Source: Candidatus Glassbacteria bacterium
GTDB lineage: Bacteria > Gemmatimonadota > Glassbacteria > GWA2-58-10
DNA length: 36,113 nucleotides
Assembly (NCBI GenBank): GCA_019456185.1
Contig: VRUH01000003.1
Span: 99,782 to 135,894, forward strand
Reading direction: 5' to 3'
Position numbers and translations under genes: made by a program. The stretch's first letter is position 1. The number at the start of each line of letters is the position of its first letter. Shown one piece after another: positions 7,923-16,204 of this stretch. The notes beneath the pieces are model-generated. The model saw nothing but the letters and a program-made list of their open reading frames with translations, was not told the origin of the DNA and did no database searches.

Positions 7923-9077
7923 ATGACCGAGCTTGATAACATGCTGGCCGTACTCGCTGGTGAACGTCCGGGCCGTTTCCCTTACACTCCGATGGGCCAC
8001 TGGAACCGTCACGCCATACGCAAGCTCCTGCCCGCAGACTGCTATCACGACCATATCTACTGCCTGCCTGAGGATAGCTGGGAACAGTCCGACCGCGGCA
8101 GTTCCAGCCGCGAGGCGTCGGTGAACTACGCCCGCTTCATGGGAGTCAGCACACTGGGCGTGGGCAAGGGCGGGGCGATGCCGTTCGGCCATGGCGGCCC
8201 GGCGGAGATTATCGGTGAACTGGAAGTTCGTGAAGCCGACGGCCGCGAGATTTATCGGTTCGAGGGCGGAAGCCGCCGTCTGGTGCGTTACGACCCCTAC
8301 TCGGTCCGGTACGGTCTCACCTTCCCGATTCGCACTCACGGGGACCTCGATGTCCTTGAGCTGCCCGACCCGCACGATCCGCAGCGCTGGGTTGACGTGG
8401 AGGGCGATGTGGCCGCGTTCGAGGCTGCGGGGGTGATGCCGGCGGCCAAGATCATGGGCTTTTTCAGCGGTATCCACAACAACTTCTACGATTTCGAACC
8501 GCTGCTGCTCGACTTTTTCGACAACCCGGAATTCGTCCAGCGGCTCACGGACACGCTGGCCGAATGGAGTCTGGCCTGTGCGGAGGAAGCCCTGCGCCGC
8601 GGGGTGAAATTGATCGAGGTCTGCGACGATCTCGGCACTCCCGAGGGCATGCTGATCAGCCCGGAGCAGTTCGACCGCTTCTATCTCGCTCATTACCGCA
8701 GTCTTGTCGAATTGTGCCACAGCCACGGTGCGTTCGTCCATATGCACAGCCACGGCAATATCGTGCCGATCCTGCCGCAGCTGATCGAGGCCGGCGTGGA
8801 TATACTCAACCCGTTCGACCCCCATGAGGTGCCGGACCTCGACGAGTTGGTGGAGCGTTTCGGCGGCGAGGTGGTCCTCTGCGGGTTTATTCCCAGCGAC
8901 TATTACCTGCTGGAGCGCGATGAGGATATCGAGGCCCTGTTCGCCCGGGCGGCGTCACTGGGCAGACGCTGCAAGCGGGGCTATATCCTGATGGAGCACG
9001 GGTATCCGGAGGATCTCACGCCCCAGCGCTTCCGGCTGATTCTGGACCTGGTGGAAAAATACCGCCGCCTGAACTGA
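7923..9077 (+). CDS. Uroporphyrinogen decarboxylase (URO-D)-fold protein
   Basis: A 384-residue cytoplasmic protein of the URO-D/MtaA-CmuA superfamily, a TIM barrel used by haem decarboxylases and by corrinoid-dependent methyltransferases. The N-terminal GERPGRFPYTPMGHW and the C-terminal half (VHMHSHGN, then GVDILNPFDPHE and VVLCGFIPSD) are typical. In methyltransferases such as MtaA, zinc is held by an HxC pair plus a later Cys. Here the equivalent site reads H275-S-H277-G with C320 downstream, so it is an HxH variant. The true HemE signature near the N-terminus is absent, so haem synthesis is unlikely. The start at 7923 is chosen because GGAGA lies six bases upstream; an upstream in-frame start would run through the palindromic element. 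No corrinoid protein gene adjoins. Substrate unknown. Confidence 0.75.
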   Translation: MTELDNMLAVLAGERPGRFPYTPMGHWNRHAIRKLLPADCYHDHIYCLPEDSWEQSDRGSSSREASVNYARFMGVSTLGVGKGGAMPFGHGGPAEIIGELEVREADGREIYRFEGGSRRLVRYDPYSVRYGLTFPIRTHGDLDVLELPDPHDPQRWVDVEGDVAAFEAAGVMPAAKIMGFFSGIHNNFYDFEPLLLDFFDNPEFVQRLTDTLAEWSLACAEEALRRGVKLIEVCDDLGTPEGMLISPEQFDRFYLAHYRSLVELCHSHGAFVHMHSHGNIVPILPQLIEAGVDILNPFDPHEVPDLDELVERFGGEVVLCGFIPSDYYLLERDEDIEALFARAASLGRRCKRGYILMEHGYPEDLTPQRFRLILDLVEKYRRLN

Positions 9078-9115
9078 CTTTGTCCTCACCCTGCGTCCAC
9101 GCACTGATTTAGTGA

Positions 9116-9360
9116 GTGTTGGACCCGGAAAAGCTGACGGGGTTCGAGGCCGGAGCTGACTGGCGGAGCAGACATCTCAGTTTTTCGGCTACCGGCTACT
9201 GGAACCGGATCAGCGGGGCAATCGTCAACGAGATGTGCGAGCTGCTCGACGGCGGCGGGTCTGTCGAGAACCTGGATGCGGCCGCGCGGGGAGGCTGACC
9301 AACGTGATAATCGAGGCGGCCTGCCGCAGCAGCCGGGATAACGTTACCGTGGAAGTTGAC
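9116..9360 (+). pseudogene. Remnant of a TonB-dependent receptor beta-barrel
   Basis: A short stretch reads LDPEKLTGFEAGADWRSRHL, then SATGYWNRISGAIVN and, near 9270, VENLDAAARGG. TonB-dependent receptors carry the same sequence order near the end of the barrel: a L-PE-LTGYEAG strand, a FW-NRI-D-I segment and a NLD-A-RG strand. The frame ends at a TGA at 9296-9298. The likely continuation (IEAACRSSRDNVTVEVD) is in another frame, consistent with a frameshift. The plug, the rest of the barrel and the C-terminal aromatic residue are missing. I read it as a decayed gene fragment 3' of the URO-D-like gene. The assignment rests on a short, pattern-level match. Confidence 0.5.
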
Positions 9361-9382
9361 ACCTCAGAGGGGAGACTGAGCA

Positions 9383-10159
9383 ATGAGACGCAAGGAATTT
9401 TTCACCACCGCGGCGGCCGGGCTGACTGCGGCTGCCGCGGCGGACGGCGCAGCCAACGAAAGCGAGGGGCCGGTGCACATCGTCAGCCTGAGTTTCGATG
9501 ACGGGTTCCGCAAATCGTTCACCCGCACGGCGGAGATCTACGAGAAGTTCGGGCTCAGCGCCTGTTTCAACATTGTCGCCTCGGGCTCCGACCCGGACAC
9601 CGAGTTCAGCGACTCCTACGCGACCAAACACCCGATCGGCGGCTGGGAGCTGTGGAACGAGCTGGCCGACCGCGGCCACGAAATCATGCCCCACGGCTGG
9701 CGGCACGCCCACCTTCCCGACATGCCGCTGACCGAGGCCCAGGGCCTGGTCCGCCGCTGCCTGGACCGGTTCAGCGAGAAACTGCGCGGGTTCGACGCAA
9801 AAAAAAGCGTGTTCAATTTCCCCTACAACCAGAGTTCGCCGGAACTGGAAGCCTGGCTGCCCGAGGTGGTGCTGGCGTTCCGCACCTCCGGCGGCGGGAT
9901 CAATGCCCTGCCGGGTAAAGACACCGTGAAGATAACCACCGAGGGCTACGGGCCGGACAACTCCGAGGAGCACCTGGACAGGCGGCTGGCCGAGTTCACC
10001 GCCGGGCCGAGTGGCTGGTTCGTGTATAACCTGCATGGCCTGGACGAGGAAGGCTGGGGGCCGATCCGGGCCAGTTACCTGGAAAAACTGCTGGCCCGGC
10101 CGCTGGATCAGCCGACCGTGCGGATGGTACCGGTGGGGCGGGTGCTGATGCAGAGCTAA
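9383..10159 (+). CDS. Polysaccharide deacetylase (NodB-homology) family protein, exported
   Basis: A 258-residue protein. The N-terminus MRRKEFFTTAAAGLTAAAAA is a signal sequence with an arginine pair, resembling the Tat signals of similar bacterial proteins but with an extra Lys, so Sec or Tat export is undecided. The NodB domain starts with motif 1, SLSFDDG (D39, D40). It continues with the metal-binding H104-G-W-R-H108 motif and a degenerate motif 3, FNFPYNQ, in which the usual Arg is replaced. Such enzymes remove N- or O-acetyl groups from chitin, peptidoglycan or other glycans using a divalent metal. Metal ligands appear intact, but the altered motif 3 makes substrate and activity uncertain. 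A GGGGAG site lies about ten bases before the ATG. It converges on the M6 protease gene. Confidence 0.75.
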   Translation: MRRKEFFTTAAAGLTAAAAADGAANESEGPVHIVSLSFDDGFRKSFTRTAEIYEKFGLSACFNIVASGSDPDTEFSDSYATKHPIGGWELWNELADRGHEIMPHGWRHAHLPDMPLTEAQGLVRRCLDRFSEKLRGFDAKKSVFNFPYNQSSPELEAWLPEVVLAFRTSGGGINALPGKDTVKITTEGYGPDNSEEHLDRRLAEFTAGPSGWFVYNLHGLDEEGWGPIRASYLEKLLARPLDQPTVRMVPVGRVLMQS

Positions 10160-10217
10160 GGGATAAGGCACTTTGTTGTCTGTAAGTTGTGATGTTTTTG
10201 TTCCGAGCGATGTACGC

Positions 10218-10241
10218 AGGGGCGACGCATGCGTCGCCCCT
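10218..10241. repeat. 24-bp perfect palindrome of the GGGGCGA repeat family
   Basis: A perfect 24-bp palindrome: AGGGGCGACGCA at 10218-10229 followed by its exact complement to 10241. It sits between the convergent deacetylase and M6 protease genes. Related palindromes occur at 16111-16131 and 20791-20809. The trailing TACTTTT is a poor T-run, so terminator activity is possible but unproven. Confidence 0.75.
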
Positions 10242-10279
10242 ACTTTTCCTATCAATTAAGTTCTTCTCAAGCTGAACAC

Positions 10280-13042
10280 TCAATCCCGCCCCATCAGCCG
10301 CAGGACCTCCAGCAGATCGAAAATGTCCACGTCGCCGTCGGAGTCCACGTCGTGGGTGGCCGCCGCCTCCGGGTCGCCGAGGGCGCCCAGCACCTCGAGC
10401 ACGTCGAAAATGCTCACCCGCCAGTCACCGTCCAGATCGCCGGGCTTGTTCAGCGCCACCGTGAGCGTGTATGAATCCAGCGGCGCTCCCGCGGGCAGGC
10501 TGTAACTCTCCTCCCCGTCACCGCTGACGAAGAAGTAGTAGAGGATCGTGCTGTTCAGCGGCTGGGCGGGCAGGCTGCCCACGTAGCGGCCGTCAACCAG
10601 CACGCACTCCACCCCGCCGCTGAAAGTCTCGCCGTCCAGGCTGTAGACGATCTCCACCAGCGGGTTGTCGATCACGGGGTTCAGCTCCACCCACAGCTCG
10701 TATGTGCCGGTCGTTTCCGTGAATGTCTCGTCGCCGATCGAGTTTTTGAACACGGACAGGGTCGCGGCCGAGCCGCTCAGCGCCACCGTCAGGCTGGTAT
10801 CCGCGCCGGTGACTGTCACGGTCCCGTCGTAACTGCCGTCGGCCGTGGGCGCGAACGTGACTGTCACTTCCTGGCTGTCTCCCGGAGCGACCGCGGCCGC
10901 CGAGGGCGAGACCGAGAACGCCGGGGAGCCGCTGAGGGAAATCGAGGCGCTCAGCTCGGCGTCACCGTTGTTGTAGAGCGAGAACGCCCTGCTTGACGAT
11001 GAGCCGGTGTTCACCGCGCCGAAGTCGATCTCCGCGGCCGACAGCGCCGGCAGGGGCGCGGCCTGCGGATTGAACGTGCGCACCCGCGCGCGGATATTGA
11101 TATCCCCGCCCGCATCGCTGGTGCTGATCCCGTCGTAGAAAAACACGCCGTCACTCGATGTATACGAGCGGCCGGAGTGCTCGCCGTAATGGTCGTAGGA
11201 GACGGAATACGCCTGGTTGTAGATCAGCAGGCTGACAAAGAAATCCTGGCCCGCGCCGAGTTGTACCGGTTCCGGGAGTTGAATGGTGTGCCAGCCGCTG
11301 GTTTCGATAGAATCGTCATAGACGGCCAGCAGCCCGGAGGGCGTCCAGCCGTTGAACAACGGCGAGGTCAGCGAGGAGTAGATTTCCACCGTGTAGGTGT
11401 TGTCGTCTTCCCGGAAGCCGATATCCAGGGCCTCCAGAGAGCCGGAATCCCCGGCGGTGAACAGCACGCCTGCCCAGTAGTCCTCGCCCGTGCCCGGCCC
11501 CCAGCCCCAGCCGGAAATCCCCTGCTCGTCGTAAGCGATCCCGTAGCCCTGCTCGACAGCCGGACGGAAATAAGCGCTCATAGTTTCGCCGGGATCGCTG
11601 ATATTCTCGATAGACACGCCCGTGGAGTTGCCTTCATAGTCACGGCTTGAGGGCGTGCTGTTGCCGTTGAACGTACGGTTTCCCGAACTGCCGGGCCAGG
11701 GGTCGCCGTCATCGCCAGGGTTGACGTTGTCGTCCATATCGGTAAACCCGTCGGCCGCCTCGATATCCACCAGCTTGAAAGACTCATCGTCGTTGTTGAC
11801 TCCGCTGCTGAAGCGCGCCTCGCCGTACCAGCGGATCTCGTCCACGTGGTAGATCAACAGTCCCGGCCCCTCAATAAACTCGTCGAACCCAACCTGCTGG
11901 CGGTTTTCGACCAGGAAATAGCTGCTCAGCCGGTGGTCGTCGGCCCAAAGCCGGTAAACATTATCGGCAGTCTCCGCCTGGGTGATGGAGTACTGCCCCT
12001 CCTGCTCGACCGTGACCGGGGTCACCCAGCCCATGATCAGCTTGCACCAGGCGGACATGTGCGTGGGGCTAGCCGCATGCTCCCCGTCGCCGCCGTAACT
12101 GCCGCCGGCCATCAGGCACCAGTTGCCCAGCCCTTCCGAGTCATCGAAATCAGGCCCTTCCAAATCGCCGGTGCGGTCGTAGAGGTCGGGCAGGCCCAGG
12201 ACGTGGCCGAATTCGTGGGCGAAAACGCCGATCGGCTGGATTTCTCTCACCCCTCCGCTGCGGCCGTAGATTTCCGGGGCAATCGCCCAGGCGTTGACTT
12301 TGATAAATCCGCCGTTGTACGAGATATCGTTGGTGGTGAACTCATTGCTGCCCAGGGTGCTCGAGGCAGGCCAGAGGTTGTCCGGGTCGCCGTAAGTAGT
12401 CTGGTTGGAACCCAGGCCGGGGTAGACCACATAGACCCCGTCCACATAGCCGTCGTCGTCACCGGAATTGGGGTTTCCGTCCGGCCCGTCGTTGTCGTAC
12501 AGGCTGAAATCGACGCTGTCATCGGCGGCGGCCACGGCATCGCGGACAAAGCCGGAGCGGTTGGTGGGGAAATCGGAACCCTGGCCGTTATCGCCGCCGT
12601 CGTAGTAGGACTGGGGGTTATCCAGATCGAACCAGCCGTACACCTTGCCGGTCAGCCGGAACTGGCCGTAGGAGATTTCGTCGTAGTAATCCGAGAGTGA
12701 CCCTGTTGGATTTTCGCCAAACAACAGAGCGGTAAACTCCGCCGCGTTGTGGGTAACCGAGGCGTCGCTGTAGCGGCCGAGAATCACCGGCAGGACAAAC
12801 TGGGCCTGGTCCAGCGCGGCCAGAGTGGTACGTCCGGCGGCGATCTGTTCGCGAATGAGCCGCCGCTGCCCCATCCGCTGTACCCAGCCGGGGTCGCCGT
12901 AACGGACACTGTCGCGGCCGGAGAGGATCTCGTCCCAGAACCCGGCGGGGAAACCGCCGCTTTCCGGCGGAGTGATGGCCATCAGGGGTACGTTCGCCAG
13001 CATAACCAGCAGAATCATTATCAGTTTGACCGGACGAGCCAT
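10280..13042 (-). CDS. Secreted M6-family metalloprotease with choice-of-anchor and dockerin domains
   Basis: A 920-residue secreted protein. It has a signal peptide (about residues 1-22, ending NVPLMA) and an M6 (immune inhibitor A-like) peptidase domain with the zinc site H276-E-F-G-H280 followed by VLGLPD, where D286 is the expected third ligand position of the metzincin-like motif. Two beta-rich modules come next, including a choice-of-anchor D/HYDIN-like repeat near residues 660-760 (IDFGAVNTGSSSSRAF). The last 55 residues hold two Asp-rich calcium loops, GDLDGDWRVSIFDVLEVL and DVDSDGDVDIFDLLEVL, a type I dockerin duplication. In bacteria without cellulosomes such C-terminal dockerins occur on many secreted enzymes, and their partners are mostly unknown. 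It degrades extracellular protein. The gene is separate from the pectate-lyase gene by 50 bases and may follow it on one transcript. Confidence 0.85.
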   Translation of the reverse strand: MARPVKLIMILLVMLANVPLMAITPPESGGFPAGFWDEILSGRDSVRYGDPGWVQRMGQRRLIREQIAAGRTTLAALDQAQFVLPVILGRYSDASVTHNAAEFTALLFGENPTGSLSDYYDEISYGQFRLTGKVYGWFDLDNPQSYYDGGDNGQGSDFPTNRSGFVRDAVAAADDSVDFSLYDNDGPDGNPNSGDDDGYVDGVYVVYPGLGSNQTTYGDPDNLWPASSTLGSNEFTTNDISYNGGFIKVNAWAIAPEIYGRSGGVREIQPIGVFAHEFGHVLGLPDLYDRTGDLEGPDFDDSEGLGNWCLMAGGSYGGDGEHAASPTHMSAWCKLIMGWVTPVTVEQEGQYSITQAETADNVYRLWADDHRLSSYFLVENRQQVGFDEFIEGPGLLIYHVDEIRWYGEARFSSGVNNDDESFKLVDIEAADGFTDMDDNVNPGDDGDPWPGSSGNRTFNGNSTPSSRDYEGNSTGVSIENISDPGETMSAYFRPAVEQGYGIAYDEQGISGWGWGPGTGEDYWAGVLFTAGDSGSLEALDIGFREDDNTYTVEIYSSLTSPLFNGWTPSGLLAVYDDSIETSGWHTIQLPEPVQLGAGQDFFVSLLIYNQAYSVSYDHYGEHSGRSYTSSDGVFFYDGISTSDAGGDINIRARVRTFNPQAAPLPALSAAEIDFGAVNTGSSSSRAFSLYNNGDAELSASISLSGSPAFSVSPSAAAVAPGDSQEVTVTFAPTADGSYDGTVTVTGADTSLTVALSGSAATLSVFKNSIGDETFTETTGTYELWVELNPVIDNPLVEIVYSLDGETFSGGVECVLVDGRYVGSLPAQPLNSTILYYFFVSGDGEESYSLPAGAPLDSYTLTVALNKPGDLDGDWRVSIFDVLEVLGALGDPEAAATHDVDSDGDVDIFDLLEVLRLMGRD

Positions 13043-13092
13043 CCACCAACCCTCGCTTCCATGGATAAATATGACAGAACAGATCGAGTATG

Positions 13093-14445
13093 CTAATTGC
13101 CCACCAGCCGATGGGCGAGCTGGTTCAGGTATTCCTCGATCGCGGTGTAGCCCGAGGGCCTCTGTTTGTTATAATCGAAGGGGTCTTCCGCATCCAGGCC
13201 GTTCAACTTCTCCCATTCATCTGGCATCCCGTCGTTGTCGGTATCCGGCGGTTTCGTAGCCGCTATCAGCCCGGCCATCAGATCCGGTATATTGCGGCGG
13301 CCCCAGCTTCCGGTCCCTGCTTTTACATCCTCGATCACCTCGCGGGTAAGGATATCGCGCGGAAAGCAGCCGGCGCGCGCCAGCACCAGCTCATAGGCTT
13401 CCCGTGGATCGTGAGTGGTGATCCCGGGTGTGGGCGACGGCCTCTCCGCCTTGTCGCCTTTTGCCGCGTAATAGGCCAGGCCGGGGTGCTTGTCCTTTTC
13501 GGCCCACGGGTCCTGGATCATACCCGTGCCCTCGATCCAGTTATCGCGAAGGTAGTAGTGTCCGCCGTCGCGGAAGCAGAACGGGAAAATTTGCGGATCG
13601 CTGGGGCCGCGCTTGTAGTAGTTGCCGATGATATTGAACGCGATTGCGTTGGTGGCGTTATCGTGCAGGAAACCATCTCGGAAATTATAGACCACGTTGT
13701 TGATCACATCGGCCGGGCCATTGGCCACTGCCGGGTTGCGGCGCTTGTGATGGGCGAACAGGTTGTGGTGGACCGAAATCCGGTGCCCGTTGGGGCCCTG
13801 GATCAATCCGTAGTTGTGCACGCCCTCCTCGTGGCCGGTGGTGTCGCCCTCGTCCACCGTGCACCACTGGACCGTGACATCGCTGGCGGTGAACACGTCG
13901 ATAGTCTCATCACTGCCCCAGGCGATACTGAGATGGTCCAGCATCACCCGGCGGGCATGGGAAATCCTGATCCCGTCACCGCTCTGGTTAAGTTTTTCGT
14001 TGGGGTCGGGGCGGATACGCAGGAAACGGATCACCACGTCCTCGATCTTGCGGCCGCGCGGCACGTGGTCGGTGGCGATCAGTCCCTTGATCGTGATTCC
14101 AGCTCCCGGCGCGCTCTGACCGGCAATCGTCACCTGCCCGTAGTCCAGATAGACAGTGCCGGGGATCACGCCGCTGGTGTCGAACACGACAATGCGGGGA
14201 CCCGGAGTGCTGAGCGCGGCCTGAAGGCTGCCAGGGCCATCGGTGTTGAGATTGGTGACATGGATCACTTTCCCGCCGCGGCCGCCGGGGGTCGTGCCGG
14301 CGAAACCCTCCGCGCCGGGGAACGCGGGGATTTCGGCTGAAGCAGCCTCTGGCGCTATCCCGACCAGCAAGGTAAAAACAGAACCAATCACGAAAGCCTT
14401 TTGCGAGGTCACTCCCTGAGCTGCCCTTCTCCGGTGACCACCCAT
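13093..14445 (-). CDS. Secreted pectate-lyase-like right-handed beta-helix protein
   Basis: Up to 450 residues with a signal sequence ending near APEAASA, then the AFPGAEGFA opening and the PGSLQAAL and VVFDTSGVI segments. Parallel beta-helix turns follow (IRFLRIRPD, RVMLDHLSIAWGSDE, VINNVVYNF). This is typical of the PL1-like pectate lyase/PelA-type family that cleaves polygalacturonate by beta-elimination using calcium. A C-terminal tail with a calcium-loop-like DTDNDGMPDEWE motif (thrombospondin type 3-like) is also visible. Start choice is uncertain. The ATG at 14445 lacks a ribosome site and overlaps proA by 37 bases; a GTG at 14412 overlaps the proA stop as GTGA, which suggests translational coupling and leaves a good signal peptide. 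Substrate specificity is inferred from fold only. Confidence 0.8.
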   Translation of the reverse strand: MGGHRRRAAQGVTSQKAFVIGSVFTLLVGIAPEAASAEIPAFPGAEGFAGTTPGGRGGKVIHVTNLNTDGPGSLQAALSTPGPRIVVFDTSGVIPGTVYLDYGQVTIAGQSAPGAGITIKGLIATDHVPRGRKIEDVVIRFLRIRPDPNEKLNQSGDGIRISHARRVMLDHLSIAWGSDETIDVFTASDVTVQWCTVDEGDTTGHEEGVHNYGLIQGPNGHRISVHHNLFAHHKRRNPAVANGPADVINNVVYNFRDGFLHDNATNAIAFNIIGNYYKRGPSDPQIFPFCFRDGGHYYLRDNWIEGTGMIQDPWAEKDKHPGLAYYAAKGDKAERPSPTPGITTHDPREAYELVLARAGCFPRDILTREVIEDVKAGTGSWGRRNIPDLMAGLIAATKPPDTDNDGMPDEWEKLNGLDAEDPFDYNKQRPSGYTAIEEYLNQLAHRLVGN

Positions 14446-15668
14446 TTGTAGGTGGTCAGTTCCACGAGACCCATCGGGCCGCGGGCGTGGAGCTTGTCGG
14501 TGGAGATACCGATTTCAGCGCCGAGGCCGTACTGGGCGCCATCGCTGAACCGCGTGCTGGTATTGACCATCACCGAGCTGCTGTCCACCCTGCAGACAAA
14601 TTTTTTCGCAGTGTCCTTATTGCGGGTAATAATGGCGTCGGTGTGGTGCGAGCCGTATTTCTCGATATGCTCCACCGCCGCGTCCAGCCCATCGACAACC
14701 CTGACACTCAGAATCATGTCCAGGTACTCGGTGCGCCAGTCCTGCTCGGTGGCTGAGCCGGCAGAGGGCACCAGCGCACGGGTACGCTCGCAGCCGCGAA
14801 GTTCCACGCCCGCTTCCTCCATGCGCCCGGCAAGGCCGGGGAGAAACCGGTCGGCCACCGCGCTGTCCACCAGCAGGGTCTCCATCGCGTTGCAGACGCC
14901 GGGGCGCTGGACCTTGGCGTTGAACGCCACCTCGGCGGCCATCTCCAGGTCGGCTTCGCCGTCCACGTACACGTGGCAGATCCCGTTGTAATGCTTGATC
15001 ACCGGAATCGTGCTGTTTTCCACCACCCGGCGGATAAGCGCCTCGCCGCCGCGGGGGATAATCAGGTCGATATATTTGTCCGCTCTCAGCATCTCGCCCA
15101 CGGCCTGGCGGTCAACAGTGGGAACGAGCTGGACAGTGGCCGCCGGCAGGCCGGCGGACTCGACAGCCGCACTCATCACGCGGGCCAGGACCAGGTTGCT
15201 GTTGATCGCCTCGCTTCCCCCGCGCAGGATCACGGCGTTACCGCTCTTGAGTGTCAGCGCGCCGGCGTCGACAGTCACGTTGGGCCGCGATTCGTAGATA
15301 ATCCCGATAACCCCGATCGGAACCCGCATCCGGCAGATCCGCAGGCCGTTGGGACGGTCCCGGCTGTCGAACGTACCGCCGACCGGATCGGGCAGGCCGA
15401 TCACCTCGCGCACCCCGTCGATCATCGAGTCGATCCGCTTGTCGCTCAGAGCCAGCCTGTCCAGCATCGCCCCTGTCAGCCCGTTCTCGCGCCCAGCGGC
15501 CAGGTCTTTTTCGTTCTCGGCCTGGATTTCCGCCCGGTTTTCCTCCAGCGCCACGGCCACCGCCTCAAGCGCCCTGTTCTTCTCGCCGGTCGATGCCACT
15601 ACCAGCCGCGCGGCGGCCTCCCGTCCCGCCTGTCCCATCCGCTCTACCAGTTGCATGATCTCGCTCAT
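14409..15668 (-). CDS. proA: Glutamate-5-semialdehyde dehydrogenase (gamma-glutamyl phosphate reductase)
   Basis: A 419-residue enzyme of the usual ProA length. It reduces gamma-glutamyl phosphate to glutamate-5-semialdehyde with NADPH, the second step of proline synthesis. It belongs to the aldehyde dehydrogenase superfamily. Recognisable features are GVIGIIYESRPNVT, LKSGNAVILRGGSEA and the catalytic Cys259 in QRPGVCNAMETLL. The C-terminal LGAEIGISTDKLHARGPMGL is highly typical. The ATG at 15668 is preceded by GGGAG. proB lies upstream on the same strand but is 536 bases away, unusually far for proBA. The 3' end overlaps the start of the pectate-lyase-like gene. Confidence 0.97.
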   Translation of the reverse strand: MSEIMQLVERMGQAGREAAARLVVASTGEKNRALEAVAVALEENRAEIQAENEKDLAAGRENGLTGAMLDRLALSDKRIDSMIDGVREVIGLPDPVGGTFDSRDRPNGLRICRMRVPIGVIGIIYESRPNVTVDAGALTLKSGNAVILRGGSEAINSNLVLARVMSAAVESAGLPAATVQLVPTVDRQAVGEMLRADKYIDLIIPRGGEALIRRVVENSTIPVIKHYNGICHVYVDGEADLEMAAEVAFNAKVQRPGVCNAMETLLVDSAVADRFLPGLAGRMEEAGVELRGCERTRALVPSAGSATEQDWRTEYLDMILSVRVVDGLDAAVEHIEKYGSHHTDAIITRNKDTAKKFVCRVDSSSVMVNTSTRFSDGAQYGLGAEIGISTDKLHARGPMGLVELTTYKWVVTGEGQLRE

Positions 15669-15684
15669 CGATTCTCCCGGTTCG

Positions 15685-15745
15685 CTGCCGCAGATACTTT
15701 AAAGTATTTATTACCTATGAATTACTCCGCGGCAGAGCCGCTAGG
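15685..15745 (-). promoter_or_regulatory. proA leader with mutually exclusive helices
   Basis: On the proA-sense strand the predicted leader can form GCGGC-TCT-GCCGC (15741 down to 15729). Alternatively its second half can pair with a later segment as CTGCCGC/GCGGCAG (15735-15729 with 15691-15685), enclosing the palindrome ATACTTTAAAGTAT near 15693-15706. The second helix ends about seven bases upstream of the GGGAG ribosome site (15674-15678). The two helices share the same bases, as in many switch-like leaders. No known riboswitch consensus is recognised. Confidence 0.35.
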
Positions 15746-15751
15746 TATCTG

Positions 15752-15780
15752 AGTTAAATCTGCCTGAATCCCATATTCAA
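15752..15780 (-). promoter_or_regulatory. Predicted promoter upstream of proA
   Basis: On the minus strand, TTGAAT (15780-15775) and TTAACT (15757-15752) are 17 bases apart. Initiation near 15745 would give a leader of about 77 bases before proA. This suggests proA has its own promoter rather than relying on read-through from proB. Prediction from consensus only. Confidence 0.35.
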
Positions 15781-16204
15781 CCCGTCGAGGAAACTTGAAG
15801 TATTTTTCAAATGTTTCTTTCTGCTTTTGTTTCGGCAAAAGCAGCAAAACCATTGGGGGTGAGCGAACTCGCATTTACTCAATCTCTTCAGCGACCAGTG
15901 AGTGTAATAGGTAAAAAACTCCGCTCCTCCGTGCAAGGCACGCTGAAAGCGAATCGCACTCCCGGCCCTGTCGCTCCTGCTACCTCCACTGGGATACGAC
16001 TCTTCTTCACGCTTCCTTTTTGCCGGCTCAAACATGCGCGGCCCCCGGAAAAACCCTCCTCACCCGGAGTCTCAGGCAGTGTCCCAGCCAAAGGTTGGCT
16101 CTCCCCGTAGGGGCGAACCTCGTGTTCGCCCGGTGTCCGCCCGCGCGCAAGTACCTCCCCGCGGCAAGACGAGAGGAATGCTTTTCGAATAAATTATATT
16201 CCGC
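15781..16204. other. Non-coding spacer between proB and proA with several hairpins
   Basis: No convincing gene is present; open frames on both strands here (about 93-99 codons) match no family and lack ribosome sites. The stretch holds a 9-bp hairpin CTGCTTTTG/CAAAAGCAG (15821-15829 with 15836-15844), a short hairpin CGTGC-AAG-GCACG (15930-15942), AGCCAA-AGG-TTGGCT (16086-16100) and one copy of the GGGGCGA-type palindrome (16110-16131). It could be a decayed insertion. Confidence 0.5.
16111..16131. repeat. GGGGCGA-family palindromic repeat
   Basis: GGGCGAAC (16111-16118) pairs with GTTCGCCC (16124-16131) around a five-base CTCGT loop; a G precedes the stem. Its sequence and layout match the elements at 10218-10241 and 20791-20809, indicating a dispersed intergenic repeat family. 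Confidence 0.7.

Noticed and set aside
10866-12300. Cellulosome component, because the protease ends in a dockerin
   Set aside because: No cohesin or scaffoldin is in the window, and single dockerin-bearing enzymes are common in bacteria without cellulosomes.
13090-14340. 416-codon plus-strand frame across the pectate-lyase region
   Set aside because: It is antisense to a gene with clear beta-helix motifs and a signal sequence, and its translation shows no domain.
15754-16110. Small genes on both strands (93-99 codons) between proA and proB
   Set aside because: They overlap one another, lack ribosome sites and resemble no family; the region is treated as a non-coding spacer.
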